DNA of 64,000 nucleotides from Halomonas sp. 1513 (lineage in GTDB: Bacteria > Pseudomonadota > Gammaproteobacteria > Pseudomonadales > Halomonadaceae): NCBI GenBank assembly GCA_001971685.1, contig CP019326.1, positions 1,550,001-1,614,000 on the forward strand, in the 5' to 3' direction. The notes beneath the pieces were generated by a model, which was given only the letters and a program-made list of their open reading frames with translations, did no database searches and had not been told where the DNA came from. The position numbers and the translations under genes were made by a program. This document shows positions 40,450-49,214 of the stretch, one piece after another. The number at the start of each line of letters is the position of its first letter. The first letter of the stretch is position 1.

Positions 40450-41562
40450 GTGGATCTACTTATCATCGCAGGCAATGCGCGTTCCCTGATCGCCAACCGT
40501 GGGGACTTGGTAAAAGAGATGCAGGCGCGAGGGCTTGTTGTGGCAGCTGCAGTGCCCACTGCCGACTATCTCCCGGAGGTCGAAGGGTTAGGCATCGAGA
40601 TCCATCCGATCGAGATGGGACGTACCGGTATCAACCCGGTGCATGATATCAAGACGCTGTGGTCGCTATATCGCCTGATACGCCAGCTGAGGCCCAAGGC
40701 GGTATTTGGCTACACCATTAAGCCGGTGGTGTATGGCAGCCTTGCTGCCAAGGCGGCAGGGGTGCCACGCATCTATTCGATGATTACCGGCCTGGGCCAT
40801 GTGTTCACTACGCAAAGTGCCAAGAATCGGCGCCTGCAGAAGGTGGTGTCGCTGCTCTACCGGGCCGGACTTGCCTGCAATGATCGGGTTTTCTTCCAGA
40901 ATCCAGACGACCTCAAAGAGTTCACCGAGCGCGGAATTCTGCGCGATAACGGCAAGGCCGTACGCACCTACGGGTCGGGCGTGGATATGCAGCGCTTTGC
41001 GCCTACGCCATTGCCAGAGGGTGCTTTGACGTTTCTCTTCATCGGGCGGCTGTTGACCGAGAAAGGTGTCGCAGAGTTCTGCGCGGCCGCAGGCCAACTG
41101 CATGCCGAGCACCCCTCGACCCGATTTATCGCGGTAGGCCCGCATGATCCCAACCTGCCCCATTCATGCGCTGCAAAGGATTTGCAGCGCTGGAAGGCTG
41201 AAGGCTGTGTGGAGTTCGTGGGAGGCGTTGCCGATGTGCGCCCATGGATAGCGCAGTGCTCAGTGTTCGTGCTGCCGTCGTATCGCGAAGGAACGCCACG
41301 CTCGGTTCTCGAGGCGATGAGCATGCGCCGGCCGATCATCACCAGCGATGCGCCGGGCTGTCGTGAAACGGTGGAGGACGGCGTGAATGGCTTTTTGGTG
41401 GCGCCGCGCGCCAGTGGGCCGCTATTCAAGGCGATGCGGCGTTTTGTCGAGGAGCCGCGGCTAGTGCCGCAGATGGCCGAGGCGTCGCGCACGTTGGTTG
41501 AGCGTCATTATGACGTTCGCAAGGTAAATAGCGTCATTCTCAAGGCTATGGAGTTGGCATGA
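40450..41562 (+). CDS. Glycosyltransferase, GT4 family (PglA-like)
   Basis: 370 residues. The N-terminal acceptor domain has GNARSLIANRGDLVKEMQ near 8, VFGYTIKPVVYGSLAAKAAG near 85 and YSMITGLGHVF near 110, a pattern seen in PglA-type transferases. The donor domain has FIGRLLTEKGVAEFC near 195 and VLPSYREGTPRSVLEAMSM near 275. It starts at GTG 40450 (GAGAAGG upstream) and overlaps the sugar-phosphate transferase gene by 4 bp. PglA-like enzymes add the second sugar after the PglC-type initiating enzyme, and the next gene is exactly that type. Confidence 0.88.
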   Translation: MDLLIIAGNARSLIANRGDLVKEMQARGLVVAAAVPTADYLPEVEGLGIEIHPIEMGRTGINPVHDIKTLWSLYRLIRQLRPKAVFGYTIKPVVYGSLAAKAAGVPRIYSMITGLGHVFTTQSAKNRRLQKVVSLLYRAGLACNDRVFFQNPDDLKEFTERGILRDNGKAVRTYGSGVDMQRFAPTPLPEGALTFLFIGRLLTEKGVAEFCAAAGQLHAEHPSTRFIAVGPHDPNLPHSCAAKDLQRWKAEGCVEFVGGVADVRPWIAQCSVFVLPSYREGTPRSVLEAMSMRRPIITSDAPGCRETVEDGVNGFLVAPRASGPLFKAMRRFVEEPRLVPQMAEASRTLVERHYDVRKVNSVILKAMELA

Positions 41563-42227
41563 GAGAGGGTATCAAGCGATTTATCGATATCATCGTCAGT
41601 GGCGCCGGCTTGATCGTATCAACACCACTGCTGGTATTAGTAGCGGCGTTGATCAAGTTGGACAGTCCGGGGCCGGTGTTTTTCATGCAGCCGCGTGCCG
41701 GGCGTAATGAACAGCCCTTCAGTATCTTCAAGTTCCGTACCATGCGGCATCGCGCACCTGACACCATCGACCAGCAACAGGAACAGGTGGTTAGCGCTGG
41801 CCACGATCCACGTATTACCCGGGTAGGCCGCTTCATACGTGCCACTAGCCTCGATGAATTGCCCCAGCTGATCAATATCCTCAAAGGCGACATGAGTGTC
41901 GTCGGCCCACGTCCGGTGCTGATGGAACAGACCGAAGTGGTGCCACCGGGCTACAAGATACGCTTCAGTGTTCGCCCAGGCTTGACCGGGCTTGCCCAGG
42001 TCAAAGGCCGGCGCAGCCTCGGCTGGCTGCAGCAACTGGCCTACGACGCCGAATACGTCCAGAAACGGGGGCTGGCGCTGGATCTCAAGATCCTGCTGAT
42101 GACGGTGAGGGTAGTGGTGCTCGGCAGTGGGATCTACGGTGAGCCGGGGCTCAACTGGCGGACGTACCGTGACCGACTGAACGGCGAGCCTCCGCGCGAC
42201 AGTGATGTCGAGGAGGCGATGCGATGA
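41559..42227 (+). CDS. Initiating sugar-phosphate transferase (PglC/WcaJ C-terminal type)
   Basis: 222 residues. Monotopic membrane phosphoglycosyl transferase that moves a sugar-1-phosphate onto undecaprenyl phosphate. An N-terminal re-entrant helix (DIIVSGAGLIVSTPLLVLVA) is followed by FKFRTMRHRAPD near 58, the catalytic TSLDELPQLINILKGDMSVV near 95 and GPRPVL. It is the short form without the extra helices of WcaJ. It overlaps the GT4 gene before it and the aldolase gene after it (4 bp each). With the 4,6-dehydratase at 18 kb, it suggests a QuiNAc- or bacillosamine-like first sugar. Confidence 0.92.
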   Translation: MREGIKRFIDIIVSGAGLIVSTPLLVLVAALIKLDSPGPVFFMQPRAGRNEQPFSIFKFRTMRHRAPDTIDQQQEQVVSAGHDPRITRVGRFIRATSLDELPQLINILKGDMSVVGPRPVLMEQTEVVPPGYKIRFSVRPGLTGLAQVKGRRSLGWLQQLAYDAEYVQKRGLALDLKILLMTVRVVVLGSGIYGEPGLNWRTYRDRLNGEPPRDSDVEEAMR

Positions 42228-43057
42228 GCCGACTCAATTTCATGATGATAACCGCCAGCCCCGATGTGGCGTCGTTCATCGAGCAGCACGGCGTGGCCCG
42301 CATTTTCATGGATCAGGAGGTGCTCGGCAAGGCCGAGCGTCAAGGGCATCTTGATACCCACAAGGCGGCTCACTCACTCGAGGAGATCGCCGCGGTAGCC
42401 TCCGTTATCAAGCGCGCAGAGCTGATGGTGCGGCTCAACCCCTTGTATGCCTCGACCCGCCAGGAGGTCGACGATGCCATCGCGCATGGCGCCCAACGCT
42501 TGATGCTTCCGATGTTCTATTCGCGTGCCGAAGTGGAGCGCTTCCTGGTTATCGTCAACGGGCGTGTCCCGGTCACGTTTCTTGCGGAGACGGCCGCATC
42601 GCTGGTGAGGCTGCCCGACTGGCTAGGCTTGCTTACGCCGGGGTTCGACGAAGTACACGTCGGCCTTAATGATCTCTCCTTGAGCATGGGGCTGGGCTTC
42701 CTCTTCGAGCCGATGGCAGCACGCTTGTTGGACCCCATCGCAGCGGTGCTCAACCACGCCGGTGTAGCGTGGGGGGTTGGCGGCGTCGCACGCATCGGAC
42801 AGGGCGAGCTGCCTGCCGAAGTCGTGCTCGGTGAGCACGTTCGCCTCGGCTCGCAGTGGATCATCCTGTCGCGGGCATTCCACGCCGGGGCCGCCACATC
42901 CGCTGGCCTGCTCGAGACACTCGACTTCCCGGGCGAGATTGGCAAGCTGCGCCAGGCCGAGGCGCAGTGGCGCAGCGCTAACGAGTCTGCGCTGCTCGAC
43001 AATCAGCGCCAACTAGCCGACTGCGCCTACCGCTTGGGCAACCCGGGAGGTGCATGA
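42224..43057 (+). CDS. HpcH/HpaI-family aldolase homologue
   Basis: 277 residues with the TIM-barrel features of the HpcH/HpaI (2-oxo-acid aldolase / citrate lyase beta) family. Visible stretches are ELMVRLNPLY near 66, DAIAHGAQRLMLPMFYS near 87 and FDEVHVGLNDLSLSMGLGF near 144, where the family has a VGPNDLSxSMG motif. These enzymes cleave or form C-C bonds between pyruvate-like donors and aldehydes. It overlaps its neighbours on both sides by 4 bp, so it belongs to the polysaccharide operon. No such step is needed for ordinary sugars; it may build an unusual acid or sugar substituent. Confidence 0.8.
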   Translation: MSRLNFMMITASPDVASFIEQHGVARIFMDQEVLGKAERQGHLDTHKAAHSLEEIAAVASVIKRAELMVRLNPLYASTRQEVDDAIAHGAQRLMLPMFYSRAEVERFLVIVNGRVPVTFLAETAASLVRLPDWLGLLTPGFDEVHVGLNDLSLSMGLGFLFEPMAARLLDPIAAVLNHAGVAWGVGGVARIGQGELPAEVVLGEHVRLGSQWIILSRAFHAGAATSAGLLETLDFPGEIGKLRQAEAQWRSANESALLDNQRQLADCAYRLGNPGGA

Positions 43058-44034
43058 TGCCGCCTCGCCCCATCCGTCGCGTGCTTTATCTCCAGAAAGC
43101 CGAGGTGATTGGCCAACAGCGAACGCTGGTCACCAGCGCCTTGCGTGCAGCGCTGCCGGAGGTGGAGGTCGTCTTTGCCGATAGTGCCGAAGCGGTGCCA
43201 CGGCACGCCAACATCGATGTGGTGATTACCCCGACGCTGCCGTGGCTGCCCGACGCACTGGCACGCCTGGACAGCTACCGCTGGATCCACTTTCTTTCCG
43301 CCGGTGTGGAGAAAATCTGGTCGATGGATTTCGACAAGTCCTCGATCTGGATGACCAAGAGCAGCGGCGTGCACGGTGCGCCGATGAGCGAGTACGCCAT
43401 CGGGGCCATGCTCTACTTCACCAAGCAGTTTGGTCGCTTTCATGATCAGGCTCGGCAGGCGCTGTGGCAGCGCAGCTGGTTGGGTGAACTGACTGGCAGC
43501 CAACTGACGGTGCTCGGACTGGGTCACATTGGCCAATGCCTTGCTCGGCGCGCCAAGGCGTTTGATATGCAGGTGGTGGGCACGCAGCGAACACCTCGCG
43601 CGGTAGCCGGCGTTGACCGCAGCGTGGCGCTCGACGACATCGGGCCCGAGCTGGCGTGCAGCGATTTTTTGGTGGTCTGCCTGCCGCTGACTCAGGCCAC
43701 CCGTGGGGTGGTGAATGATCAACTGTTGGCCCAGCTCAAGCCCGGCGCCGTGCTGGTTGATATCTCGCGTGGCGGAGTGGTGAACGGCGAGGCACTGCTG
43801 CGGGCCTTGGACAGCGGCACGCTGAGTGGCGCCGCCTTGGATGTCTTCGAGCAGCAGCCGTTACCCGTCGACTCGCCGCTATGGAAACGCAGTGATCTGC
43901 TGATCACGCCGCATGTCTCGGGTACCACACCGCTTTATCTCGACAGAGCACTGGCTGTGTTCATCGAGAACCTACGTGCCTATCAGCAAGGCAACCCCCT
44001 CCCCACAGCGGTGAACATCGATGCCGGATACTGA
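43054..44034 (+). CDS. D-isomer-specific 2-hydroxyacid dehydrogenase
   Basis: 326 residues. The NAD-binding motif is VLGLGHIGQCLARRAKAF near 154. The catalytic triad is present: Arg in VDISRGGVVNGEAL near 232, Glu in DVFEQQPLP near 263 and His in LITPHVSGTTPLY near 286. The substrate-binding domain begins RVLYLQKAEVIGQQ. It should reduce a 2-oxoacid to a D-2-hydroxyacid with NADH. Tight coupling to the aldolase gene (ATGA overlap) and a 14-bp overlap with galE tie it to polysaccharide synthesis. The substrate is unknown; the aldolase product is an obvious candidate. Confidence 0.87.
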   Translation: MMPPRPIRRVLYLQKAEVIGQQRTLVTSALRAALPEVEVVFADSAEAVPRHANIDVVITPTLPWLPDALARLDSYRWIHFLSAGVEKIWSMDFDKSSIWMTKSSGVHGAPMSEYAIGAMLYFTKQFGRFHDQARQALWQRSWLGELTGSQLTVLGLGHIGQCLARRAKAFDMQVVGTQRTPRAVAGVDRSVALDDIGPELACSDFLVVCLPLTQATRGVVNDQLLAQLKPGAVLVDISRGGVVNGEALLRALDSGTLSGAALDVFEQQPLPVDSPLWKRSDLLITPHVSGTTPLYLDRALAVFIENLRAYQQGNPLPTAVNIDAGY

Positions 44035-45094
44035 CACGCCGCAAGGCAAGATACTGGTCACAGGGGGCGCGGGATACATTGGCTCCCACACCTCACTGGT
44101 TCTTCTGCAGGCGGGGTATGAGGTCCTCGTGCTGGATAATCTCATCAACGCCTCGCAGGAGGCACTGCACCGCGTTGAGCAGATTGGCGAGCGGGCCTTG
44201 ACCTTCATCGAGGGCGATGTTCGTGACCGCGCTTGCCTGGACGAGCTCTTCAGCGAGCACGCTATCCATGCAGTGATCCATTTCGCGGGCTTGAAGGCGG
44301 TGGGCGAGAGCGTCGACCAGCCCTTGGCCTATTACGAGACCAACGTGGCAGGCACGATCGCGCTCTGCCAGGCCATGCAGCAGGCCGGGGTTTTCCGCTT
44401 GGTGTTCAGCTCGTCGGCCACGGTCTATGGGCCCGACGCGCCGGTGCCGTACCACGAGAGCATGCCGCGTGGCCGCACGTCCAACCCCTATGGCACTTCC
44501 AAGGCGATGGTAGAGCAAGTGCTTGAGGATATGGCTCGCAGTGATCGGCGCTGGTCGGTGGCGTTGCTGCGTTATTTCAACCCGATCGGAGCACATCCTT
44601 CTGGCCGACTGGGCGAGGATCCGCAAGGCATTCCCAATAACCTGTTGCCCTTCATTGCCCAGGTGGCGGTGGGACGAAGACCGTCGTTGACGGTCTTCGG
44701 CAATGACTACGCCACCGCGGATGGCACCTGCGTCAGAGATTACCTGCACGTCATGGATCTTGCGGAGGGCCATGTCAGTGCGCTGAATCGCCTGAACGAG
44801 CCCGGCACGCATGCCTACAACCTGGGTACCGGCCAGGGGCTATCGGTGCTGGAGGTGGTGGCAGCATTCGAGCGTATCAGCGAGCGAGCGATTCCTTACC
44901 AGTTTGCGCCACGCCGTGAAGGCGATCTGGCGGCGTTCTGGGCTGACCCTCACAAGGCCCGGGAGGAGTTGGGCTGGCAGGCCCGACGAGGCCTGGATGA
45001 CATGCTGGCCGACACCTGGCGCTGGCAGCGTCAGAACCCCCAAGGGTATCGCAGCGAGATCAACATCACGTCAAAAAGGACATCGCAATGCTGA
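44021..45094 (+). CDS. galE: UDP-glucose 4-epimerase
   Basis: 357 residues. The NAD motif [20 protein letters not shown] is near 13, [12 protein letters not shown] near 90, SSSATVYG near 130 and the catalytic YGTSKAMVE near 155. [16 protein letters not shown] and NNLLPF near 187-210 are typical of GalE (or dual UDP-GlcNAc/UDP-GalNAc epimerases). The start ATG 44021 overlaps the dehydrogenase gene; the end overlaps the next gene by 7 bp. It provides UDP-Gal or UDP-GalNAc for the repeat unit. Confidence 0.93.
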   Translation: MPDTDTPQGKILVTGGAGYIGSHTSLVLLQAGYEVLVLDNLINASQEALHRVEQIGERALTFIEGDVRDRACLDELFSEHAIHAVIHFAGLKAVGESVDQPLAYYETNVAGTIALCQAMQQAGVFRLVFSSSATVYGPDAPVPYHESMPRGRTSNPYGTSKAMVEQVLEDMARSDRRWSVALLRYFNPIGAHPSGRLGEDPQGIPNNLLPFIAQVAVGRRPSLTVFGNDYATADGTCVRDYLHVMDLAEGHVSALNRLNEPGTHAYNLGTGQGLSVLEVVAAFERISERAIPYQFAPRREGDLAAFWADPHKAREELGWQARRGLDDMLADTWRWQRQNPQGYRSEINITSKRTSQC

Positions 45095-46365
45095 GCATGG
45101 ATAACGTTCGTTTGGGAGTCATCGGTCTAGGCTACGTGGGCTTGCCGCTCGCCGTGGAGTTCGGCAAGGTCATGCCCACGGTGGGCTTCGATATCAACGC
45201 CAAGCGCATCGGTGAGCTGCGCGATGGGATCGATCAGACCCTCGAGGTGGAGCCCGAGCTGCTCGCGCAGTCGACGCAGCTGAGCTTCGCCAGCGAGCTC
45301 GAAGCACTGCGCCACTGCAACATCTATATCGTTACCGTGCCAACGCCGATCGATAGCAGTCGCCGCCCCGACCTGACCCCGCTGATCAAGGCCAGTGAAA
45401 GCCTGGGCCAGGTGGTGGCCAAGGGGGATATCGTAATCTTTGAGTCGACGGTCTATCCGGGGGCGACCGAAGAGGATTGCATACCGGTGATCGAGCGAGT
45501 TTCGGGACTTGTCTATAACCGTGATTTTTTCGCCGGCTATAGCCCCGAGCGCATCAACCCAGGCGACAAAGAGCACCGGGTGACCACCATCAAGAAAGTG
45601 ACGGCGGGTTCTACGCCGGAGGTGGCCGACTTCGTCGATGCGCTGTATCAGCGTGTGATCACGGCCGGCACCCATAAGGCGAGCTCGATTGCGGTGGCCG
45701 AGGCGGCCAAGGTCATCGAAAATACCCAGCGAGACGTCAACATCGCCCTGATCAATGAACTCTCGATGATCTTCAACCGATTGGGGCTGGATACCGAGGA
45801 AGTGCTCGAGGCGGCAGGGACTAAATGGAATTTCCTGCCGTTCCGTCCCGGTCTGGTGGGCGGGCACTGCATCGGTGTGGACCCCTACTACCTCACCCAT
45901 AAGGCGCAGCAGGTGGGTTACCACCCTGAAGTGATTCTCTCCGGAAGGCGCATCAATGACGGCATGGGCGCCTACGTGGCAGCGCAGTTGATCAAGCAGA
46001 TGATCAAGAGCCGAATCCACGTCGAGAAAGCCCGCGTGCTGGTGATGGGGCTGACTTTCAAGGAGAACTGCCCCGATCTTCGCAACACCCGGGTCATCGA
46101 TATCTTCAAGGAGCTGGATGACTTTCATATCCAGGTCGACGTCTATGACCCGCATGTCAGCAAGGATGAAGCCGAGCGTGAGTACGCCATCCGGCCTATC
46201 GAGGCACCGGAGCATGGAGCCTACGACGCCATGATCCTCGCCGTGGCGCACCGTGAGTTCCGTGAGCTGGGAGTGACGGCCATTCGTGCCTGGGGTAAGC
46301 CGCAACACGTGCTCTACGACCTCAAGTATCTGCTTCCCAAGGGGCAGGCCGACCTGCGTCTGTGA
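45088..46365 (+). CDS. UDP-N-acetylhexosamine 6-dehydrogenase (WbpO/TviB type)
   Basis: 425 residues of the UDP-glucose/GDP-mannose dehydrogenase family. The N-terminal NAD site is [18 protein letters not shown] near 8. [15 protein letters not shown] near 88 and [13 protein letters not shown] near 151 are typical of the UDP-GalNAc/UDP-GlcNAc branch rather than Ugd. The catalytic Cys is in [14 protein letters not shown] near 255, and [17 protein letters not shown] near 320 marks the C-terminal domain. Together with GalE it would make UDP-GalNAcA or UDP-GlcNAcA. It overlaps galE by 7 bp. Confidence 0.9.
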   Translation: MLSMDNVRLGVIGLGYVGLPLAVEFGKVMPTVGFDINAKRIGELRDGIDQTLEVEPELLAQSTQLSFASELEALRHCNIYIVTVPTPIDSSRRPDLTPLIKASESLGQVVAKGDIVIFESTVYPGATEEDCIPVIERVSGLVYNRDFFAGYSPERINPGDKEHRVTTIKKVTAGSTPEVADFVDALYQRVITAGTHKASSIAVAEAAKVIENTQRDVNIALINELSMIFNRLGLDTEEVLEAAGTKWNFLPFRPGLVGGHCIGVDPYYLTHKAQQVGYHPEVILSGRRINDGMGAYVAAQLIKQMIKSRIHVEKARVLVMGLTFKENCPDLRNTRVIDIFKELDDFHIQVDVYDPHVSKDEAEREYAIRPIEAPEHGAYDAMILAVAHREFRELGVTAIRAWGKPQHVLYDLKYLLPKGQADLRL

Positions 46366-46415
46366 GGCATTGCGGCGAGTTAGCATTTAACACATTGAGC
46401 GAGGGGGTGTGCAGC

Positions 46416-47486
46416 GTGGCTAGTATGGAAAAAGAGTTTGCGTACAACAGCACTATGTCGATCAAAGACGAGAGGCGCGGCAAGATAGGCGTCAGTGATC
46501 AGCGTTTTTACTACCGTACCTATGGCTTGAACATCGAGTCTCACTTGGAATTGCCCGAGCTGCCCGCGATACCGCCATGCTCTGCGCCTGACGTCGTGGT
46601 GCTGACCCGAGACGTAGCGGAACAGCTCGAGGATGCCACCTTCCGCAGGGGCTGGTTGGAAATGGGCGATGGTCGCTGCCAGATCACCATCGAGGGAATT
46701 GCACGCTATCGCGTTGAGCAGGGCCAGCGCATTCTGCTTGACCGCCGAGTGCCGCGGGGCGTCGACACGCTTGCCGACCCGGGCGACATCAGACTATTCC
46801 TGCTGGGCAGTGCCCTAGGTGCCTTGTTGCATCAACGCCATTGGTTGCCGCTGCACGTCAGTGCATTGAAGACGCCAGGTGGCGTCTGGGCGTTCACCGG
46901 GCATTCCGGAGCGGGTAAGTCGACCATTGGTGCCTGGCTGCATTACACCCAGAACTGGCCGCTCTTGACCGACGACGTCGCGGTGATCAAACCCCATGAA
47001 GATGCTCCCTACCTTCATCCTGGCCCCCCCAGGGTCAAGCTGTGGAAGGATGCCTTGGCGGCGCTGGGTATTCAGGCCGAAGGGCTAGTTCGCGATCTGA
47101 CGCGCGAAGATAAATATCATTTGATGCTCAACAAAGGCTTCAAGGATACCCCATATCCGCTCAAGGCATTGGTGATGCTGGAACGCGCGGAGGAGGGCGA
47201 GCCGGCGAGCCTTGAGCCTATCATGGGGGTCGAGGCATTCACGTCGGTGATGGCCACGCTTTACCGGCCCGAGATGGGCACCGAGTTCAATACGCCGCAA
47301 GGGCTAATGCGCGAATGTACCAAACTGGCGGGCAAGATCGATGTCTATCGCTTCCGCCGACCTTGGTCACTGGCTGATATGAATACCAGCATCGAGCCTT
47401 TGCTGGAGCGGATCATGCAGGGGCAAGATGCCGAGGAGGAGGCTGAGGGCGCCGATGCCAGCGCCGCGAGCAACGTGGCAAGATAA
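46416..47486 (+). CDS. HprK-like kinase, candidate lasso-peptide tailoring kinase
   Basis: 356 residues. The C-terminal half has the HPr-kinase-type P-loop FTGHSGAGKSTIGAW near 162 and LLTDDVAVIK near 187, but it lacks the rest of true HPr kinase/phosphorylase and no PTS genes are near. The N-terminal half (YYRTYGLNIESHLELPELP) is typical of the HprK-related proteins found in RiPP and exopolysaccharide loci. Related kinases phosphorylate the C-terminal Ser of lasso precursors (paeninodin pathway); both precursors here end in Ser. I chose GTG 46416 (GAGGGGG eight bases upstream). The frame is open to GTG 46362, which overlaps the previous stop, and ATG 46425 is also possible. Confidence 0.82.
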   Translation: MASMEKEFAYNSTMSIKDERRGKIGVSDQRFYYRTYGLNIESHLELPELPAIPPCSAPDVVVLTRDVAEQLEDATFRRGWLEMGDGRCQITIEGIARYRVEQGQRILLDRRVPRGVDTLADPGDIRLFLLGSALGALLHQRHWLPLHVSALKTPGGVWAFTGHSGAGKSTIGAWLHYTQNWPLLTDDVAVIKPHEDAPYLHPGPPRVKLWKDALAALGIQAEGLVRDLTREDKYHLMLNKGFKDTPYPLKALVMLERAEEGEPASLEPIMGVEAFTSVMATLYRPEMGTEFNTPQGLMRECTKLAGKIDVYRFRRPWSLADMNTSIEPLLERIMQGQDAEEEAEGADASAASNVAR

Positions 47487-48541
47487 TGGCAGTTGCTGCG
47501 CTCAAGCGAGTGCTGAAACAGGCCGCACTGCGCTTGCAGCGCGAGCGCTGTCACGCCCAGCACGCGCGAATGGCGCAGTCGTTGCTGGGGATGATTGAGC
47601 GGCGCAGCGGCGTGCTTGACTCCGCGGTGAAGCGCCAGGCGCGCGATTATGCCAATGAGGTGCTGGGCAGCCCTAAATACGCTCCCTGGTTGCAGGTATA
47701 CGCTGCCGTTCAAGGGGAGTTCGTAGAGGGCTGGATACCTGGCGATTACTACCAGCTGGTGGTCCTGCCGTGCAAGAACGGCCAGATTGGCCAGGCGACC
47801 AATACCAAGACACTGACCAACCGCTTGTTGAACTCCTCGGCGCTGCCTGATCTCGCCTATCTGATCGATGGCATCGGCTATGCTGCTGACTATACCGTGA
47901 TGCAGCCAGAAGCGCTGATCGACCTGCTCGTTACCGGCCAGGAACGGGTCTTCTACAAGCCAGATCATGCTTTTCAAGGGCAAGGCATTCGTGTTCTTGA
48001 AAAGCGCGATATCTGCGTCGAGAACCTGTCAACACTACCCGATGGTGTCTTCCAGCGTCCGATCGTTCAGCATCAGGTATTCGATGCGCTTACCCCTGAG
48101 TCCACGGCGACACTCCGGCTTACCACGGCCAAGACGCCAGGCGGCGTCGTTGAGCTACGCGCAGCCGACCTCAGGTTGGGTAGGTCGTGGGATCGCTTTG
48201 TCAGGGCGGTGAGTGAGATCCGGGTGCCGGTCGATAGGATGACGGGGCGGCTTCACTCACACGGTTTCATGCCCGACTGGGCGCAAGTGGCGTCACACCC
48301 AGACTCAGGGCAGTCCTTCGGCAGCATCCAGATTCCCAGCTTTCACCGCGCTGCGGAGACGTGTTGTCGTCTGCATCAGGGGTTCCCGCATCTGGGCTGC
48401 ATCGGGTGGGATGTCAGCATTGATCGAGATCGGCAGGTCAAGATAATAGAGTGGAACGCGCGGCATAATAGCATCGTCTTTTCCGAGGCGACGACGGGGC
48501 CGAGCTTTTTGAATCTTGGCTGGGAAACACTCTGGAAATAG
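47486..48541 (+). CDS. ATP-grasp protein, sugar-transfer-associated family
   Basis: 351 residues with ATP-grasp features. The ATP-binding Lys lies in VFYKPDHAFQGQGIRVLEK near 153, and the metal-binding end is VKIIEWNARHNSIVF near 315. It resembles the family called sugar-transfer-associated ATP-grasp, found in polysaccharide loci. Such enzymes ligate a carboxylate to an amine via an acyl-phosphate. The ATG overlaps the kinase stop by one base (TAATG), so the two are a pair. It ends the rightward polysaccharide operon and converges on the lasso precursor gene 155 bp away. Whether the substrate is a glycan or a peptide is open. Confidence 0.8.
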   Translation: MAVAALKRVLKQAALRLQRERCHAQHARMAQSLLGMIERRSGVLDSAVKRQARDYANEVLGSPKYAPWLQVYAAVQGEFVEGWIPGDYYQLVVLPCKNGQIGQATNTKTLTNRLLNSSALPDLAYLIDGIGYAADYTVMQPEALIDLLVTGQERVFYKPDHAFQGQGIRVLEKRDICVENLSTLPDGVFQRPIVQHQVFDALTPESTATLRLTTAKTPGGVVELRAADLRLGRSWDRFVRAVSEIRVPVDRMTGRLHSHGFMPDWAQVASHPDSGQSFGSIQIPSFHRAAETCCRLHQGFPHLGCIGWDVSIDRDRQVKIIEWNARHNSIVFSEATTGPSFLNLGWETLWK

Positions 48542-48603
48542 TCAACAGCATGCGGCCATGCTTGATGAACAGACGATTTGGCGTGGTGGTCGAATGGCTT
48601 AAG

Positions 48604-48678
48604 TGCGTACTACATAATGATCATTAGCATGCTGTCGCCATGACCTGCCATCCTTGGCAAAATATTATGCAGTACGCA
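48604..48678. repeat. Long inverted repeat between convergent operons
   Basis: TGCGTACTACATAAT at 48604-48618 pairs with ATTATGCAGTACGCA at 48664-48678 (15 bp, one G-T type mismatch). The 45-bp loop contains a smaller hairpin, TGCCA-TCCT-TGGCA. It lies between the ATP-grasp gene and the first lasso precursor gene, so it may stop transcription from both sides. A MITE-like scar is the alternative. Confidence 0.6.
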
Positions 48679-48696
48679 ATGCTCTAGAGGGCTATA

Positions 48697-48840
48697 TCAA
48701 GAACCTGGCTTAAATGCCGTTCCATCTATCCCCCTGAATTCATCAGCATTGGGCACATTCCCTGCCTGGGTAATATCCGCGGGGGAGCCTAATGAGATTA
48801 CTTCAGGTGCTTTGTAGGACTCTTTATCGCGATTGTCCAT
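48697..48840 (-). CDS. Lasso peptide precursor A1 (47 aa)
   Basis: 47-codon gene behind AAGGAG. The leader carries the lasso RRE-binding pattern Y-x2-P-x-(L/V)-x3-G-x5-T as YKAPEVISLGSPADIT, with Thr at the penultimate leader position. Cleavage after the next Gln gives a 22-residue core that starts AGNVPNAD and ends AFKPGS. Asp8 (or Glu9) could form the ring with the Ala1 amine; position 8 is favoured because the second precursor has Glu there. It is exactly as long as the second precursor, and their cores align without gaps. A longer in-frame start at 48939 exists but lacks a good ribosome site. It has its own promoter candidate. Confidence 0.88.
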   Translation of the reverse strand: MDNRDKESYKAPEVISLGSPADITQAGNVPNADEFRGIDGTAFKPGS

Positions 48841-48959
48841 ATGTTTCTCCTTAAGTTTATTGTTGCAGCCCCAACACTGATGTCGTTGGCGACTTTCCAT
48901 ATGCGGTTGCCAATTGATGCCTGCGCTTCTTGTCGACACGTCACGCTACATTCCGCAAC

Positions 48960-48988
48960 ATTATAGTAGCCGCAATGGAAGCGCTCAA
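48960..48988 (-). promoter_or_regulatory. Sigma70-like promoter for lasso precursor A1
   Basis: On the minus strand, TTGAGC (48988-48983), a 17-bp spacer and a perfect TATAAT (48965-48960). It lies about 120 bp upstream of the precursor start, inside the 374-bp gap between B2 and A1, which holds no other gene that I can support. It would allow A1 to be made in excess of the enzymes. Confidence 0.6.
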
Positions 48989-49214
48989 CAAGCATGATAG
49001 CTGTTTTTTTGTTGGCTTCAAGTTGGATGAGGCTTTTATTCTGAAACGCTCCTTAAAGTATTAGGTGACGTGGTGTATTAGTGTGGCATGGCTAGTGGTA
49101 AGTCATGCTATTATTGTTTGTTTCGTAATAACGGTTGGGTGAATATATGGTGTTTGAGTATTGGAGAATCGAAAAATAGCCGATGGCCGAGGAAGGGCTG
49201 CGGTGGATAGATTG

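Noticed and set aside
46416..47486. Canonical HPr kinase/phosphorylase of carbon regulation
   Set aside because: Only the P-loop region resembles HprK. No ptsH, ptsN or related genes are near, and the N-terminal half belongs to RiPP/EPS-associated kinases.
48697..48939. Longer 80-residue version of precursor A1
   Set aside because: The internal ATG at 48840 has a good AAGGAG site and gives 47 residues, the same as the second precursor. The extra N terminus has no counterpart.
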